DNA of 64,000 nucleotides from positions 434,001-498,000 of the forward strand of contig CP179212.1 in assembly GCA_051201675.1 (NCBI GenBank), written 5' to 3'. Under the pieces are notes generated by a model, which saw only the letters and a list, made by a program, of their open reading frames with translations, searched no databases and had not been told where the DNA came from. Source of the DNA: HTCC2207 sp002685195 (lineage in GTDB: Bacteria > Pseudomonadota > Gammaproteobacteria > Pseudomonadales > Porticoccaceae). This document shows positions 1 to 8,236 of the stretch, in pieces. The position numbers and the translations under genes were made by a program. Numbering within the stretch: position 1 is the stretch's first letter; each line of letters opens with the position of its first letter.

Positions 1-1
1 C

Positions 2-295
2 GAGCAACCCGAAGACATAGTTCAATATGTGGCTGATTTATCTAATCGTGAAGATGGTGTAGCCATTGGTCTTGCGCCAGAGGGAACCCGCGCAAAGGTC
101 AGTCGGTGGAAAACCGGGTTCTTACGGATTGCGAAACTACTCGACTGCCCAATTCTCTTGATCAGTCTAGATTTTCAGGGCAAACAATTTATTATCGGTG
201 ATCTTTATCAGCCGACGGGGGACAGTGAGGCTGACCTAGTGGTAATTAAGGAATACTACAGCGGCTTCCAAGCAAAATATCCTGATAAGTTTTAA
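2..295 (+). CDS. C-terminal part of a PlsC-like acyltransferase (partial)
   Basis: The reading frame is open at the left window edge, so only the last 97 residues are visible. The motif APEGTR near the visible N-terminal end matches the PEGTR block of glycerol-phosphate acyltransferases (PlsC family), which helps bind the phosphate of the acceptor. The following RWKTGF and LDCPILLISLD stretches also fit the C-terminal half of that fold. The catalytic HX4D motif would lie upstream, outside the window. The exact acceptor cannot be told; a lysophospholipid acyltransferase is the usual role. The frame closes with TAA, and the next 127 bases up to the permease hold no gene. Confidence 0.6.
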   Translation, partial: EQPEDIVQYVADLSNREDGVAIGLAPEGTRAKVSRWKTGFLRIAKLLDCPILLISLDFQGKQFIIGDLYQPTGDSEADLVVIKEYYSGFQAKYPDKF

Positions 296-422
296 TACTA
301 TCAACCTCCTTTAATCTTTGGTACTAGTGATGAAGACGACTCTGGCTTCTTGGTAATGTTACACTCCCGCACAAATAGGATTTTTAACTCGTAAAACATG
401 TTTCATTAGCTGGAGGTATAGG

Positions 423-1493
423 ATGATAGAAAAAACATCTTCATTTTCTCGATTTTTACTGGTTGCTGCCGCCTTTGTCATCGTTGTCTCAGGCCTAAAA
501 ATGGCCGGCCCACTGTTGGTGCCTTTTTTACTCGCCGTTTTCATAGCCATGATCGTATCGCCCTTGCTAGCTTGGCTTAAGACTTATCGTTTGCCAAACG
601 GTGTGGCGATCTTTTTAGTAATCGGGCTCGTTCTTTCTGTGGGATTGCTACTTGGTGCTGTTATTGGTTCTTCGGTAGAGAACTTTCGCCAAGACGTGCC
701 TGAATACTCAGCGAAACTTTCAGCAATGAGCAGTTCTATCCAGCAGTGGTTGAGTCAGCGCGGAATTACCATCAATGCTGAACAGTGGAGTAGTAGCTTT
801 GACCCTGGTGCCGTTATGGGTGTGGTGGGTACAACCTTGGCATCCTTTGGTAATGTTATGACCAATGCCGTTATGATTCTTCTTACTGTTATTTTTATCT
901 TGGCTGAAAACGTCAGCTTTGGTGAAAAGCTTCGCGCAGCAAAAGGTAATAACGATTCCCAAGAGTGGTTGCGCACGTTTTCAGATAGTGTCCATAGCTA
1001 TTTAGCAATTAAGGCGGCGATTAGTTTACTTACGGGTTTTGTCATCTTTTTGTGGTTAACAATTCTAGGTGTTGATTACGCTGTGTTGTGGGGGCTGGTG
1101 GCCTTCTTACTTAATTTTATTCCTACAGTGGGCTCTTTTATCGCTGCAGTCCCAGCGGTGCTTTTGGCCTTAGTGCAACTTGGGGCGTTTGAGGCGGGTC
1201 TTACTCTCGTTGGATTTGTAGTCGTTAATCTCATTATGGGCAATGTGCTTGAGCCTCGATGGATGGGGCGCGGTCTTAATCTGTCACCCCTAGTTGTATT
1301 TGTCTCTTTGGTGCTTTGGGGATGGGTACTGGGTCCGGTTGGAATGCTACTATCGATCCCGTTAACCATTATGTTAAAGATCGCCCTCGAAAGCCAAAAT
1401 GAAACACGCTGGATAGGCGTCATGATGGGAGCCGGCAAACGAATAGGGTCCGAATCTTTGACTGAAAAATTAGTCGACGCTGACTCAGATTAA
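423..1493 (+). CDS. AI-2E family transporter (PerM/TqsA-like permease)
   Basis: This 356-residue polytopic inner-membrane protein has the layout of the AI-2E transporter family (formerly UPF0118/DUF20). Two or three hydrophobic helices lie within residues 10-85, a polar periplasmic segment follows at about 85-140, and several more helices follow with the family signature LLNFIPTVGSFIAAVPAVLL near 235-255 and LEPRWMGRGLNLSPLVV near 275-292. Family members export small molecules (AI-2 in TqsA) or act as Na+/H+ antiporters, so the substrate is not predictable. The ATG start is well supported by GGAGG about 8 bases upstream. It stands alone, 47 bases before the NhaC-like gene on the same strand. 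Confidence 0.85.
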   Translation: MIEKTSSFSRFLLVAAAFVIVVSGLKMAGPLLVPFLLAVFIAMIVSPLLAWLKTYRLPNGVAIFLVIGLVLSVGLLLGAVIGSSVENFRQDVPEYSAKLSAMSSSIQQWLSQRGITINAEQWSSSFDPGAVMGVVGTTLASFGNVMTNAVMILLTVIFILAENVSFGEKLRAAKGNNDSQEWLRTFSDSVHSYLAIKAAISLLTGFVIFLWLTILGVDYAVLWGLVAFLLNFIPTVGSFIAAVPAVLLALVQLGAFEAGLTLVGFVVVNLIMGNVLEPRWMGRGLNLSPLVVFVSLVLWGWVLGPVGMLLSIPLTIMLKIALESQNETRWIGVMMGAGKRIGSESLTEKLVDADSD

Positions 1494-1540
1494 ACGTTTT
1501 TAATCGCCAAATTAACTGCTACCACCAAGACGGTTCTGCT

Positions 1541-3031
1541 ATGTCGCAATCAGGTTTATTCTCCCTCGCTCCCGTTATTATTACGCTCGTTTTATCAGTG
1601 TGGTCTCGAAATGTAGTGTTGGGTTTATTTGTAGGAGTGTTCTCAGGGGTACTCCTGCTAAATGGACCTAATCTTTTTACCGGCATGAGTATCATGGTTG
1701 AGCAGTACCTTGTTGCTCAGGCTTCAAACAGTGCAAATGTTGGTATTTTGTTGCTAATGATTTTTGTTGCAGGCCTTGTTGGTCTGATGGAAAAATCTGG
1801 CGGCGCAGCGGCTTTTGCTGGGATGATGACTAGGTTTATAACCGACAAAATAAAAGCTCAGACCGCCGCGTGGTCAAGTGGGGCTTTACTCTTTTTTACA
1901 GACTCAGGGACGCCTTTGATTGTTGGTCCTTTGTTTCGCCCCATTGCTGATGGTTTAAAAATCAGTCGAGCTAAGTTAGCTTGGATTATCGATTCAACGG
2001 CATCTCCGGTGGCAGTGTTGATCCCATTTATTGGGTGGGGCTTGTACTCACAGGGCCTTATATCACAAGAATATAAAAGCTTAGGCATTGATGAGAGTGC
2101 CTTCTTGGCTTATATCAAGGCCATACCTTTTCAGTTCTACTCTATCTTAGCCGTTGTCATGGTACCTGTGGTTATCATGGCAAAGGCCGACTTTGGACCA
2201 ATGAAAAAAGCAGAGGAGGATTGTGCTAAAGGTATTGTTATGGAGAGCGCCGAAGCCCTAGAAGCCGAAGTGGTGTCTAAGACGAGTCTGCAAAAGGCTA
2301 AGCCTATTATGGTGTGGCTGCCCCTTGGGAGTATGTTAATCATTATGTTTGCTTTGTTGGTGCCTCAGGGGTTTCCAATGGATATGGCGAACATGCCCTC
2401 AAACGCATTTAGAGCATCTTTGTCTACAGGCTATATCTGCGCAGCTATGATTCTAATGGTATTGATGTGGCGCTTTGGTGTGCGCACTTTAAGTGGTAGT
2501 TTTGCGTTGTATTTGGAAAGCATGAGTAAAGTAATTACCGTTCTTATAATTTTAGTTTTAGCTTGGTCTTTAGGCGCTATTGGTAAGGATCTTGGTGCTC
2601 CTAGTTATATTGCTGCTTTGATTGATGGTCGATTGCCAACCTATCTTATCCCTGGGACTGTTTTTATTGTGGGGGGTGTCATTTCCTTTTCTACAGGATC
2701 CTCCTGGGGTACTTATGCCATTTTAATACCTCTGACTATTCCCATAGCGCATCAGTTTGATGTACCAATGTATGTTGCTATTGGAGCGGTGTTGTCCGGT
2801 GGGTTGTTTGGTGATCATTGCTCACCTATTTCAGATACCACTATTTTGTCTGCAACGGGTGCAGGCTGTTCTCAGATCGACCATGTTAAAACGCAGTTTC
2901 CTTTCGCGATATTTAATGGCAGTTGCAGCTTAGTTGCGTACATAGTTGCAGGTATTACTGGCAGTGTATGGGCCCTCGGTTTGGGAATGCTACTTATGCT
3001 TATTGGTTTATTTATCCTCAAGAAACTGTAG
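1541..3031 (+). CDS. Na+/H+ antiporter of the NhaC type
   Basis: This is a 496-residue integral membrane protein with roughly a dozen hydrophobic segments. It shows hallmarks of NhaC-type antiporters: TDSGTPLIVGPLFRP near 125-140, a conserved FSTGSSWGTYAILIPLTIPIA stretch split around residues 385-405, and GGLFGDHCSPISDTTILSATG near 420-440, the polar helix with ion-binding Asp/Ser. It probably exchanges cytoplasmic Na+ for protons, useful in sea water; some relatives carry organic anions or amino acids, so substrate is uncertain. No strong ribosome site precedes the ATG. A second, only distantly similar NhaC-type gene is found at 36647-38104. Confidence 0.8.
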   Translation: MSQSGLFSLAPVIITLVLSVWSRNVVLGLFVGVFSGVLLLNGPNLFTGMSIMVEQYLVAQASNSANVGILLLMIFVAGLVGLMEKSGGAAAFAGMMTRFITDKIKAQTAAWSSGALLFFTDSGTPLIVGPLFRPIADGLKISRAKLAWIIDSTASPVAVLIPFIGWGLYSQGLISQEYKSLGIDESAFLAYIKAIPFQFYSILAVVMVPVVIMAKADFGPMKKAEEDCAKGIVMESAEALEAEVVSKTSLQKAKPIMVWLPLGSMLIIMFALLVPQGFPMDMANMPSNAFRASLSTGYICAAMILMVLMWRFGVRTLSGSFALYLESMSKVITVLIILVLAWSLGAIGKDLGAPSYIAALIDGRLPTYLIPGTVFIVGGVISFSTGSSWGTYAILIPLTIPIAHQFDVPMYVAIGAVLSGGLFGDHCSPISDTTILSATGAGCSQIDHVKTQFPFAIFNGSCSLVAYIVAGITGSVWALGLGMLLMLIGLFILKKL

Positions 3032-3059
3032 CGCCCCAAGTTATGTAAACAGAGTACAC

Positions 3060-4373
3060 CTAGCGATCTAATCCCGCACCTTGAAATCGAGCTTTAACCT
3101 TTAGCATTGCGCCAAGGTCTAGAAAGGGTCGTGGTGGAAGCCAAGTGGCAGCTTTAGAGCTAAGACAATCGGTTATTAATTCAGATTGACCTCCGCCTGC
3201 ATACTCGGCAAGCGCATAACCAAATGCAGTACCTCGGCTAACACCGGAACCGTTATAACCACCAGCAAGATAGATGTTTTTACTCTGTTGCCCAAAAAAA
3301 TTAGTGTCGTTTCTACTGATACCTTCCACGCCAGACCAAGCAAATTCAAAAGGCACCTCAGCCAGTTGAGGGAACCTTTTTTCAAAGCTATTGCGGTGTT
3401 TGATTTGACGACGTTTTAATGTTTGTGGCGAGAGTAGGGCACCTCCATTATATTCAGCGGTATTACGAAGGGATATTCTACCGTCACTGGTCAAGCGCAC
3501 TGTCGCCCCACCGCTATGCAAAGAGATAATGCCCCAGCTTTTATGACTACCTAGAGTTGCTAATTCTTGAGGAGTCAAGATGCGTGTGAAGCTTCCAGAA
3601 AGCGTACTTCCCAAAACCCGCCGCTTTAAAAAGCCGATCTTGGGAGCTTCATAATTGGTAGCCAGTACTAGTTTATCGGTCGTAATCTCTCCACTAGAAG
3701 TGGTAAGTTTGATAGTGCGCCCAGATTTAATCTTTAAAACAGGGCAGTTTTCAATCAGCCTGACATTACTGGGTATGTTATTTGCTAAACCGCGGACTAA
3801 CGCCGCAGGTTGAACCAGAGCGCCGGTTTTTACATGAACACCAGCTTTGTACAAGGAGGTGCCAAAGCGACTCTTCATGTCGTCCTCATTAAGACTGTTA
3901 TGTTCGGCTTCTATGGCATCTAAATAATTAACAAAATGACCATGTTCTTTGATTGACTTTGTATCTGCTGCACCGTGATGAAAGCCACTGTTGTCCCATT
4001 GGCAATGAATGGATTGGGATGTGATTTGCTGGTCTAAAAGGGCAAGACCAGCTTGATTAATACGGTTTACCCGGTCAATATTTTCTTTATCTTGAATTTC
4101 GTAAGGACCTGGAAAGTGACTCACGCCCACCGCAAATCCAGAATTGCGACCAGATGCACCTTGCCCAACTAAGCGAGCATCAAGAAGAAGGACTTCATCA
4201 TTGGGGTGGAGTTCTGCCAAGCGGCGAGCACAGGCTAACCCAGTTAAACCGGCACCCACTATAACCCAAGGTACCCTGTGGGCACCTTGAATGGAGTCAA
4301 CTGCCAGGCGGGGTGGTAAAAGTTCGCTCCAGCCATGATTGTCTGTGGGAAAATCCACCATTGACAGCATCAT
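3060..4373 (-). CDS. FAD-dependent oxidoreductase of the DAO family (PuuB/OrdL-like)
   Basis: The 437-residue protein begins its flavin fold at about residue 35 with VIVGAGLTGLACARRLAE, the GxGxxG dinucleotide-binding motif, followed by the acidic end of strand two (LLLDARLVGQGASGRNSG) typical of D-amino-acid/sarcosine/gamma-glutamylputrescine oxidases. The C-terminal NIYLAGGYNGSGVSRGTAFGY is the second FAD contact. It likely oxidises an amine or amino acid to an imine. The gene begins 15 bases after the PQQ dehydrogenase stop on the same strand, so they are probably co-transcribed. The substrate is unknown; a polyamine conjugate is possible because PuuA/PuuD-like genes occur at 55.6-58.0 kb, but that link is inference. 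Confidence 0.75.
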   Translation of the reverse strand: MMLSMVDFPTDNHGWSELLPPRLAVDSIQGAHRVPWVIVGAGLTGLACARRLAELHPNDEVLLLDARLVGQGASGRNSGFAVGVSHFPGPYEIQDKENIDRVNRINQAGLALLDQQITSQSIHCQWDNSGFHHGAADTKSIKEHGHFVNYLDAIEAEHNSLNEDDMKSRFGTSLYKAGVHVKTGALVQPAALVRGLANNIPSNVRLIENCPVLKIKSGRTIKLTTSSGEITTDKLVLATNYEAPKIGFLKRRVLGSTLSGSFTRILTPQELATLGSHKSWGIISLHSGGATVRLTSDGRISLRNTAEYNGGALLSPQTLKRRQIKHRNSFEKRFPQLAEVPFEFAWSGVEGISRNDTNFFGQQSKNIYLAGGYNGSGVSRGTAFGYALAEYAGGGQSELITDCLSSKAATWLPPRPFLDLGAMLKVKARFQGAGLDR

Positions 4374-4388
4374 GGCTATTTTGCCGTC

Positions 4389-6554
4389 TTACTGTTCAGC
4401 TGCTTGTGCTGCCATGAGTGCTCCAACTTCTGCCTCTAGGGCTGCACCATCATGAGCTTGCTTCACAACATAAGCTCTTATGGCTTCAGCATCAGAGACA
4501 GTTAGGATATCGCCAAATGACACCATACCATTAGCTGACAGAGCACCATCTCGCACGACTGATTGCCAAGCATCTGCATTTGCGCTAATGGCAGACCAAC
4601 GTAAATCTGGCAATACCCCAGAACTGATGGCCAGTGGCCCGTGGCAAACGCGACAATTGTAGTGGTATTGCTCTAAACCTGTTTGGAGCATTTCTTGATC
4701 ACCAAACTTGTCGGTTTTAGGAGTGCGTGGCGCCATAACCAAGTTATGATCAGGGATCGTTTCAGTAGCACCTAATTTAAATGTGACAACCTTACCAACG
4801 ATGGGCGGCACAGGTTGATCATAGGCAGATCCACCTGCTAAGGCGTAGGCCGAACCCCAACCTGTAGTAATAGTGACGTACTGTTCACCATCAATTTCAA
4901 AGGTCCCTGGGCCAGAGGCAGCACCGGCTTTAACGTTATGCCGCCAGAGTTTTTCACCGGTTGATGCGTTGTATGCAGCAAAATCACCTTCTAGACGCCC
5001 TTGAAATACAAGGCCGCCAGCCGTTGATAGAACACCGCCATTCCAAGCATTAAGATGCTCAACACTCCAGCGTGCCTCCTGAGCTATGGGGTCCCAAGCT
5101 ATTAGGCGGCCCTTAAGCGTAGCTCTGATGGCCATGGCTGTTGCAAGGTCCAGATCCATAGGTATTCCAGCAGGTAAACTCGTTCCTGTGTTCCAGTTTT
5201 GTGCGCGGGTCTTAAATAGGCGGTCCACTGCATAAAATTCAGGTGCTTCCTGGGCAGGTATATAAACTAACCCAAGGTCGGGGTTAAATGCCATTGGCTG
5301 CCAGTTATGCGCACCAAGTGGCCCTGGGTTTTGCATAAACGGTGTCTCTCCATAACGGGCCTCAGGCTTTTCTATCGGGCGGCCATTTTCATCTAGGCCT
5401 TCAGCCCAGTTCTGAGGCACAAAGGCCTCTCCAGAAAGGTACTCCCCAGTCTCTGCGTCAACAACATAAAAGAATCCATTTTTAGGAGCCTGCATAGCGA
5501 CACGTCGGGAGGCTCCTTCAGAGCCAATAGGCAAGTCAGCTAAAATAATTGTTTGGGTGGCGGTATAGTCCCAATTGTCTCCAGGTGTGGTTTGAAAGTG
5601 CCACTTGTAAGCGCCAGTGGAGGCATCTACAGCAACAATAGATGACAAAAAGAGATTATCACCTTTCCCAGTATCTCGATGGTCTCGATTCCAAGGTGAA
5701 CCATTGCCCACACCAAAAATAACGCTGTCATTGACTTCGTCATAAACGATTGAATCCCAAACCGTGCCTCCACCACCATCGGTGGTCCAGGCGCCCTCAT
5801 CACCCCAAGTGAGGTTCCCTATATCTTTGAGCGCATTATCTGAGATGGCACCATCAGGCTGTTTATTTGGGTTTGGTACGGTGTAAAAACGCCACACTAG
5901 GCCACCTGTTTCAGCAGAGTAAGCAGACAAATAACCTCGCACACCTAATTCTGCACCGCCATTCCCTATCAGTACATTACCCTTAACAACTCGAGGCGCA
6001 CCGGTAATAGTGTATGGTTTTGACTGGTCAACGGTTAGGGTACTCCAGACAAGCTCACCCGTTGCGGCATCCAGGGCTTCAAGCCGACCGTCAATGACGC
6101 CCACATAAATTTTACCTTTCCAGACGGCAACTCCGCGGTTGACTACGTCGCAGCATGCTTTGCCGCCCACAGCTCTATCAACCTTTGGGTCATATACCCA
6201 AAGTTCCTGACCAGTTTTCGCATCGAGGGCATAGACTACTGACCAAGCTGAGGTCACATACATAACACCGTCTACAACAATTGGTGTGGACTCAACACCA
6301 CGCTCTGTCGCAAGGTCATAGGTCCATGCAACACCTAGTTGGTCCACATTTTCGGTATTAATCTGCTCCAGCCCCGAGTGACGTTGCTCATCGTAGGTGC
6401 CACCATAGGTCAGCCACTCTTCTGGGGTCTGAGATGCATTAAGCAAGCGTTGTGCATCCACATCTGCAAACTTTGCTGGTTCATTGTCACAACCAGTAAG
6501 AATTAGAGCCAATATTAGACAGGCAGATACGGTAAAGAATTTAGTCAAATTCAT
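4389..6554 (-). CDS. PQQ-dependent quinohaemoprotein alcohol dehydrogenase, lipoprotein, calcium type
   Basis: This 721-residue protein starts with a lipoprotein signal (LILTGC, lipidated Cys22). The eight-bladed propeller follows, with the vicinal disulphide Cys134-Cys135 (GKACCD) that lies over the PQQ ring. The catalytic Asp is Asp329 in PGDNWDYTATQ. The residue two places later is Thr331, not the Asp that marks lanthanide-dependent enzymes such as XoxF and PedH, so a Ca2+ enzyme is predicted. A fused C-terminal cytochrome c has CRVCH (Cys634, Cys637, His638) and a likely axial Met near 677. It should oxidise alcohols or aldehydes in the periplasm and pass electrons through haem c. No pqq synthesis genes are in the window. 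The FAD oxidoreductase follows downstream. Confidence 0.88.
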   Translation of the reverse strand: MNLTKFFTVSACLILALILTGCDNEPAKFADVDAQRLLNASQTPEEWLTYGGTYDEQRHSGLEQINTENVDQLGVAWTYDLATERGVESTPIVVDGVMYVTSAWSVVYALDAKTGQELWVYDPKVDRAVGGKACCDVVNRGVAVWKGKIYVGVIDGRLEALDAATGELVWSTLTVDQSKPYTITGAPRVVKGNVLIGNGGAELGVRGYLSAYSAETGGLVWRFYTVPNPNKQPDGAISDNALKDIGNLTWGDEGAWTTDGGGGTVWDSIVYDEVNDSVIFGVGNGSPWNRDHRDTGKGDNLFLSSIVAVDASTGAYKWHFQTTPGDNWDYTATQTIILADLPIGSEGASRRVAMQAPKNGFFYVVDAETGEYLSGEAFVPQNWAEGLDENGRPIEKPEARYGETPFMQNPGPLGAHNWQPMAFNPDLGLVYIPAQEAPEFYAVDRLFKTRAQNWNTGTSLPAGIPMDLDLATAMAIRATLKGRLIAWDPIAQEARWSVEHLNAWNGGVLSTAGGLVFQGRLEGDFAAYNASTGEKLWRHNVKAGAASGPGTFEIDGEQYVTITTGWGSAYALAGGSAYDQPVPPIVGKVVTFKLGATETIPDHNLVMAPRTPKTDKFGDQEMLQTGLEQYHYNCRVCHGPLAISSGVLPDLRWSAISANADAWQSVVRDGALSANGMVSFGDILTVSDAEAIRAYVVKQAHDGAALEAEVGALMAAQAAEQ

Positions 6555-6670
6555 GGATGGAACCCCCTTTTTTTCTCATTTTGTCAGAGTATGTCTGTGA
6601 AAGAAACCCTAGATATAAACGGTCTCACTTTTGGGGGACGATGGACAGTGCAGAGATTAAACTGACCAAT

Positions 6671-6702
6671 AAAAAAGCCCCAGTCTTCACTGGAGCTTTT
6701 TG
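6671..6702 (-). terminator. Rho-independent terminator after tRNA-Phe
   Basis: Read on the minus strand, AGCTCCAGT and ACTGGGGCT form a nine-pair stem (one G-U) with a four-base loop, followed by TTTTTT. It starts a few bases beyond the CCA end of the tRNA, so it ends that transcript and isolates the tRNA from the PQQ dehydrogenase gene. Confidence 0.85.
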
Positions 6703-6706
6703 AAAA

Positions 6707-6782
6707 TGGTGCCCAGACCTGGAATCGAACCAGGGACACAAGGATTTTCAATCCTTTGCTCTACCAACTGAGCTATCTGGGC
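6707..6782 (-). tRNA. tRNA-Phe (anticodon GAA)
   Basis: The 76-base minus-strand sequence folds as a complete tRNA. The acceptor stem is GCCCAGA/TCTGGGC, the D arm GCTC...GAGC, the anticodon stem AAGGA/TCCTT with loop TTGAAAA (anticodon GAA), and the T arm CCTGG TTCGATT CCAGG. Discriminator A and CCA are genomically encoded. Its position next to yggX and mutY matches the arrangement known in Pseudomonas. Confidence 0.97.
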
Positions 6783-6818
6783 TTTCTAGCAATTCTTGCA
6801 CTTGTGCGAGAGGCGCGT

Positions 6819-6847
6819 ATTAAAGCGTTTGATCTGCGTCTCGTCAA
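6819..6847 (-). promoter_or_regulatory. Sigma-70 promoter of tRNA-Phe
   Basis: On the minus strand TTGACG (-35) and TTTAAT (-10) are separated by exactly 17 bases, then a GC-rich ACGCGCC discriminator follows, as expected for a stringently controlled stable-RNA promoter. It begins just after the yggX stop codon and starts transcription about 30 bases before the mature tRNA 5' end. Confidence 0.7.
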
Positions 6848-6851
6848 GGAA

Positions 6852-7124
6852 TTATTCGGTTGGTGGGACGTATCCTTCCGCTTGATCGACTTCTTCGCCA
6901 TTAAAGAACTTTTCACGCTGCTCAGAGAGATAGGTTCGCGCCGAAACGTCCATCATATTGAGACGCAATTCATTGATTAATGTTGTTTGATGAGTCATCC
7001 ATTGTCCCCATGCTTCCTTGGAGATGTTATTGAATATCTCTTCACCGGTAGGGCCAGGAAAGGGTGCCATATCCAATCCGGGAAGTTCTTTTTGCAGTTT
7101 TCGACACATGACTTTACGAGCCAT
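6852..7124 (-). CDS. yggX: Fe(II)-trafficking / oxidative damage protection protein YggX
   Basis: The 90-residue protein matches YggX in length and signatures: MARKVMCRKLQKELPGLD at the start with the conserved Cys7, the P-G-P-T-G turn, KEAWGQWMTHQTTLINE in the centre, and a Pro-rich C-terminus GYVPPTE. YggX is a small cytosolic protein linked to iron handling and protection of Fe-S enzymes. It lies 23 bases downstream of mutY, whose product carries an Fe-S cluster; the mutY-yggX pair is conserved in gammaproteobacteria. Confidence 0.95.
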   Translation of the reverse strand: MARKVMCRKLQKELPGLDMAPFPGPTGEEIFNNISKEAWGQWMTHQTTLINELRLNMMDVSARTYLSEQREKFFNGEEVDQAEGYVPPTE

Positions 7125-7147
7125 CGTTAACCTCTTTAAGTAGTCTT

Positions 7148-8233
7148 TTAGTGTTCTTTATTTGCGGCGCTATCAAGTAGAGCTTTGATTGGCGCGGGCA
7201 TGCCTAATGATAGAGGATTTTTAAGGTTATACCACAACTGATTGCGGCCCTCTGCAACCTTTAATGCATTATGCACACTGGTTGAGATTGTTATCTCAAC
7301 GGGTTGATAGTCAAGATGGAAATGACTAAAAGTATGACGCTTAATTGGCATTGTAGTTTGCTCTGCAGGGCTAACACCAAGTGTGTGGCAAGCCTCTGTA
7401 ATTTGATCAATGTTTTCACACTGGGGCAGCACCCATAAACCCCCCCATAGTCCACTGGGAGGGTTTTGCTCTAACATCAATTCTCCTGCTTTATTTTTAA
7501 TCATCAGAAAACAGCAGGTTCTTACTGGAATCGTCTTTTTTGGTTTTTTACCCGGATACTTGAGCATATTGCCTTGATGATAGGCCTGACAGTTACCACT
7601 TAGTGGGCATTCAATGCAGTTTGGGGAGGATCTAGTGCAGACGGTGGCACCAAGATCCATGATGGCCTGAGTGTAGTCAGCAATGCGATGCTTGGGTGTG
7701 TAATTTTCAGCTACAGCCCATAAGTTTGATAGGACTTCTGCTTTCCCTGGCCAACCCTCAATAGCTGAGAAGCGGGCTAATACACGTTTTACATTACCGT
7801 CTAAAATGGACGCCTGATGTTTAAAAGCAATGGCGCTAATGGCGCCAGCAGTGGAGCGACCAATGCCGGGTAATTCGCAAAGATCTTCAACACTGGACGG
7901 AAATTCGCCATTTAATTCATAACTGACCCTTTGTGCACTTTTATGTAAGTTGCGAGCCCGGGCGTAGTACCCAAGCCCCGTCCAATGGTGTAATACATCG
8001 TCAGCAGTAGCCTCGGCAAGCGTTTGAACAGTGGGAAAACTATCCATAAATCGAAGATAGTAAGGTATTACAGTACTCACTTGAGTCTGCTGTAGCATAA
8101 TTTCAGACACCCAAACTCTGTACGGAGTTATGTCTTGTTGCCAGGGCAGGTTGGTGCGCCCGTACTCATCAAACCAGTCTAGGATCGCTTTTTGAAATCC
8201 TGATGGGACCATAGTGTGTGACGAGACAGCCAC
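7148..8233 (-). CDS. mutY: A/G-specific adenine glycosylase MutY
   Basis: MutY removes adenine mispaired with 8-oxoguanine. The 361-residue protein has the helix-hairpin-helix glycosylase domain at the N-terminus (LPWQQDITPYRVWVSEIMLQQT with the catalytic Glu), the HhH motif LPGIGRSTAGAISAIAF, the catalytic Asp region IMDLGATVC, and the 4Fe-4S ligands spaced C-X6-C-X2-C-X5-C in CTRSSPNCIECPLSGNC. A C-terminal NUDIX-like domain (about 225-350) recognises oxoG. The longest start is a GTG three bases after the asmA stop; an ATG at 8212 is an alternative that matches E. coli MutY length better. It is probably translated from the asmA transcript. Confidence 0.95.
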   Translation of the reverse strand: MAVSSHTMVPSGFQKAILDWFDEYGRTNLPWQQDITPYRVWVSEIMLQQTQVSTVIPYYLRFMDSFPTVQTLAEATADDVLHHWTGLGYYARARNLHKSAQRVSYELNGEFPSSVEDLCELPGIGRSTAGAISAIAFKHQASILDGNVKRVLARFSAIEGWPGKAEVLSNLWAVAENYTPKHRIADYTQAIMDLGATVCTRSSPNCIECPLSGNCQAYHQGNMLKYPGKKPKKTIPVRTCCFLMIKNKAGELMLEQNPPSGLWGGLWVLPQCENIDQITEACHTLGVSPAEQTTMPIKRHTFSHFHLDYQPVEITISTSVHNALKVAEGRNQLWYNLKNPLSLGMPAPIKALLDSAANKEH

Positions 8234-8236
8234 CGG

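Noticed and set aside
4389..6554. Lanthanide-dependent (XoxF/PedH-like) dehydrogenase
   Set aside because: The diagnostic Asp two residues after the catalytic Asp is Thr.
6707..6782. Integration site of a genomic island at tRNA-Phe
   Set aside because: No integrase gene or repeated tRNA 3' end was seen nearby; the surrounding genes are ordinary chromosomal ones.
6756..6980. 74-residue open frame across tRNA-Phe and the yggX 3' end
   Set aside because: It overlaps a complete tRNA and YggX on the other strand.
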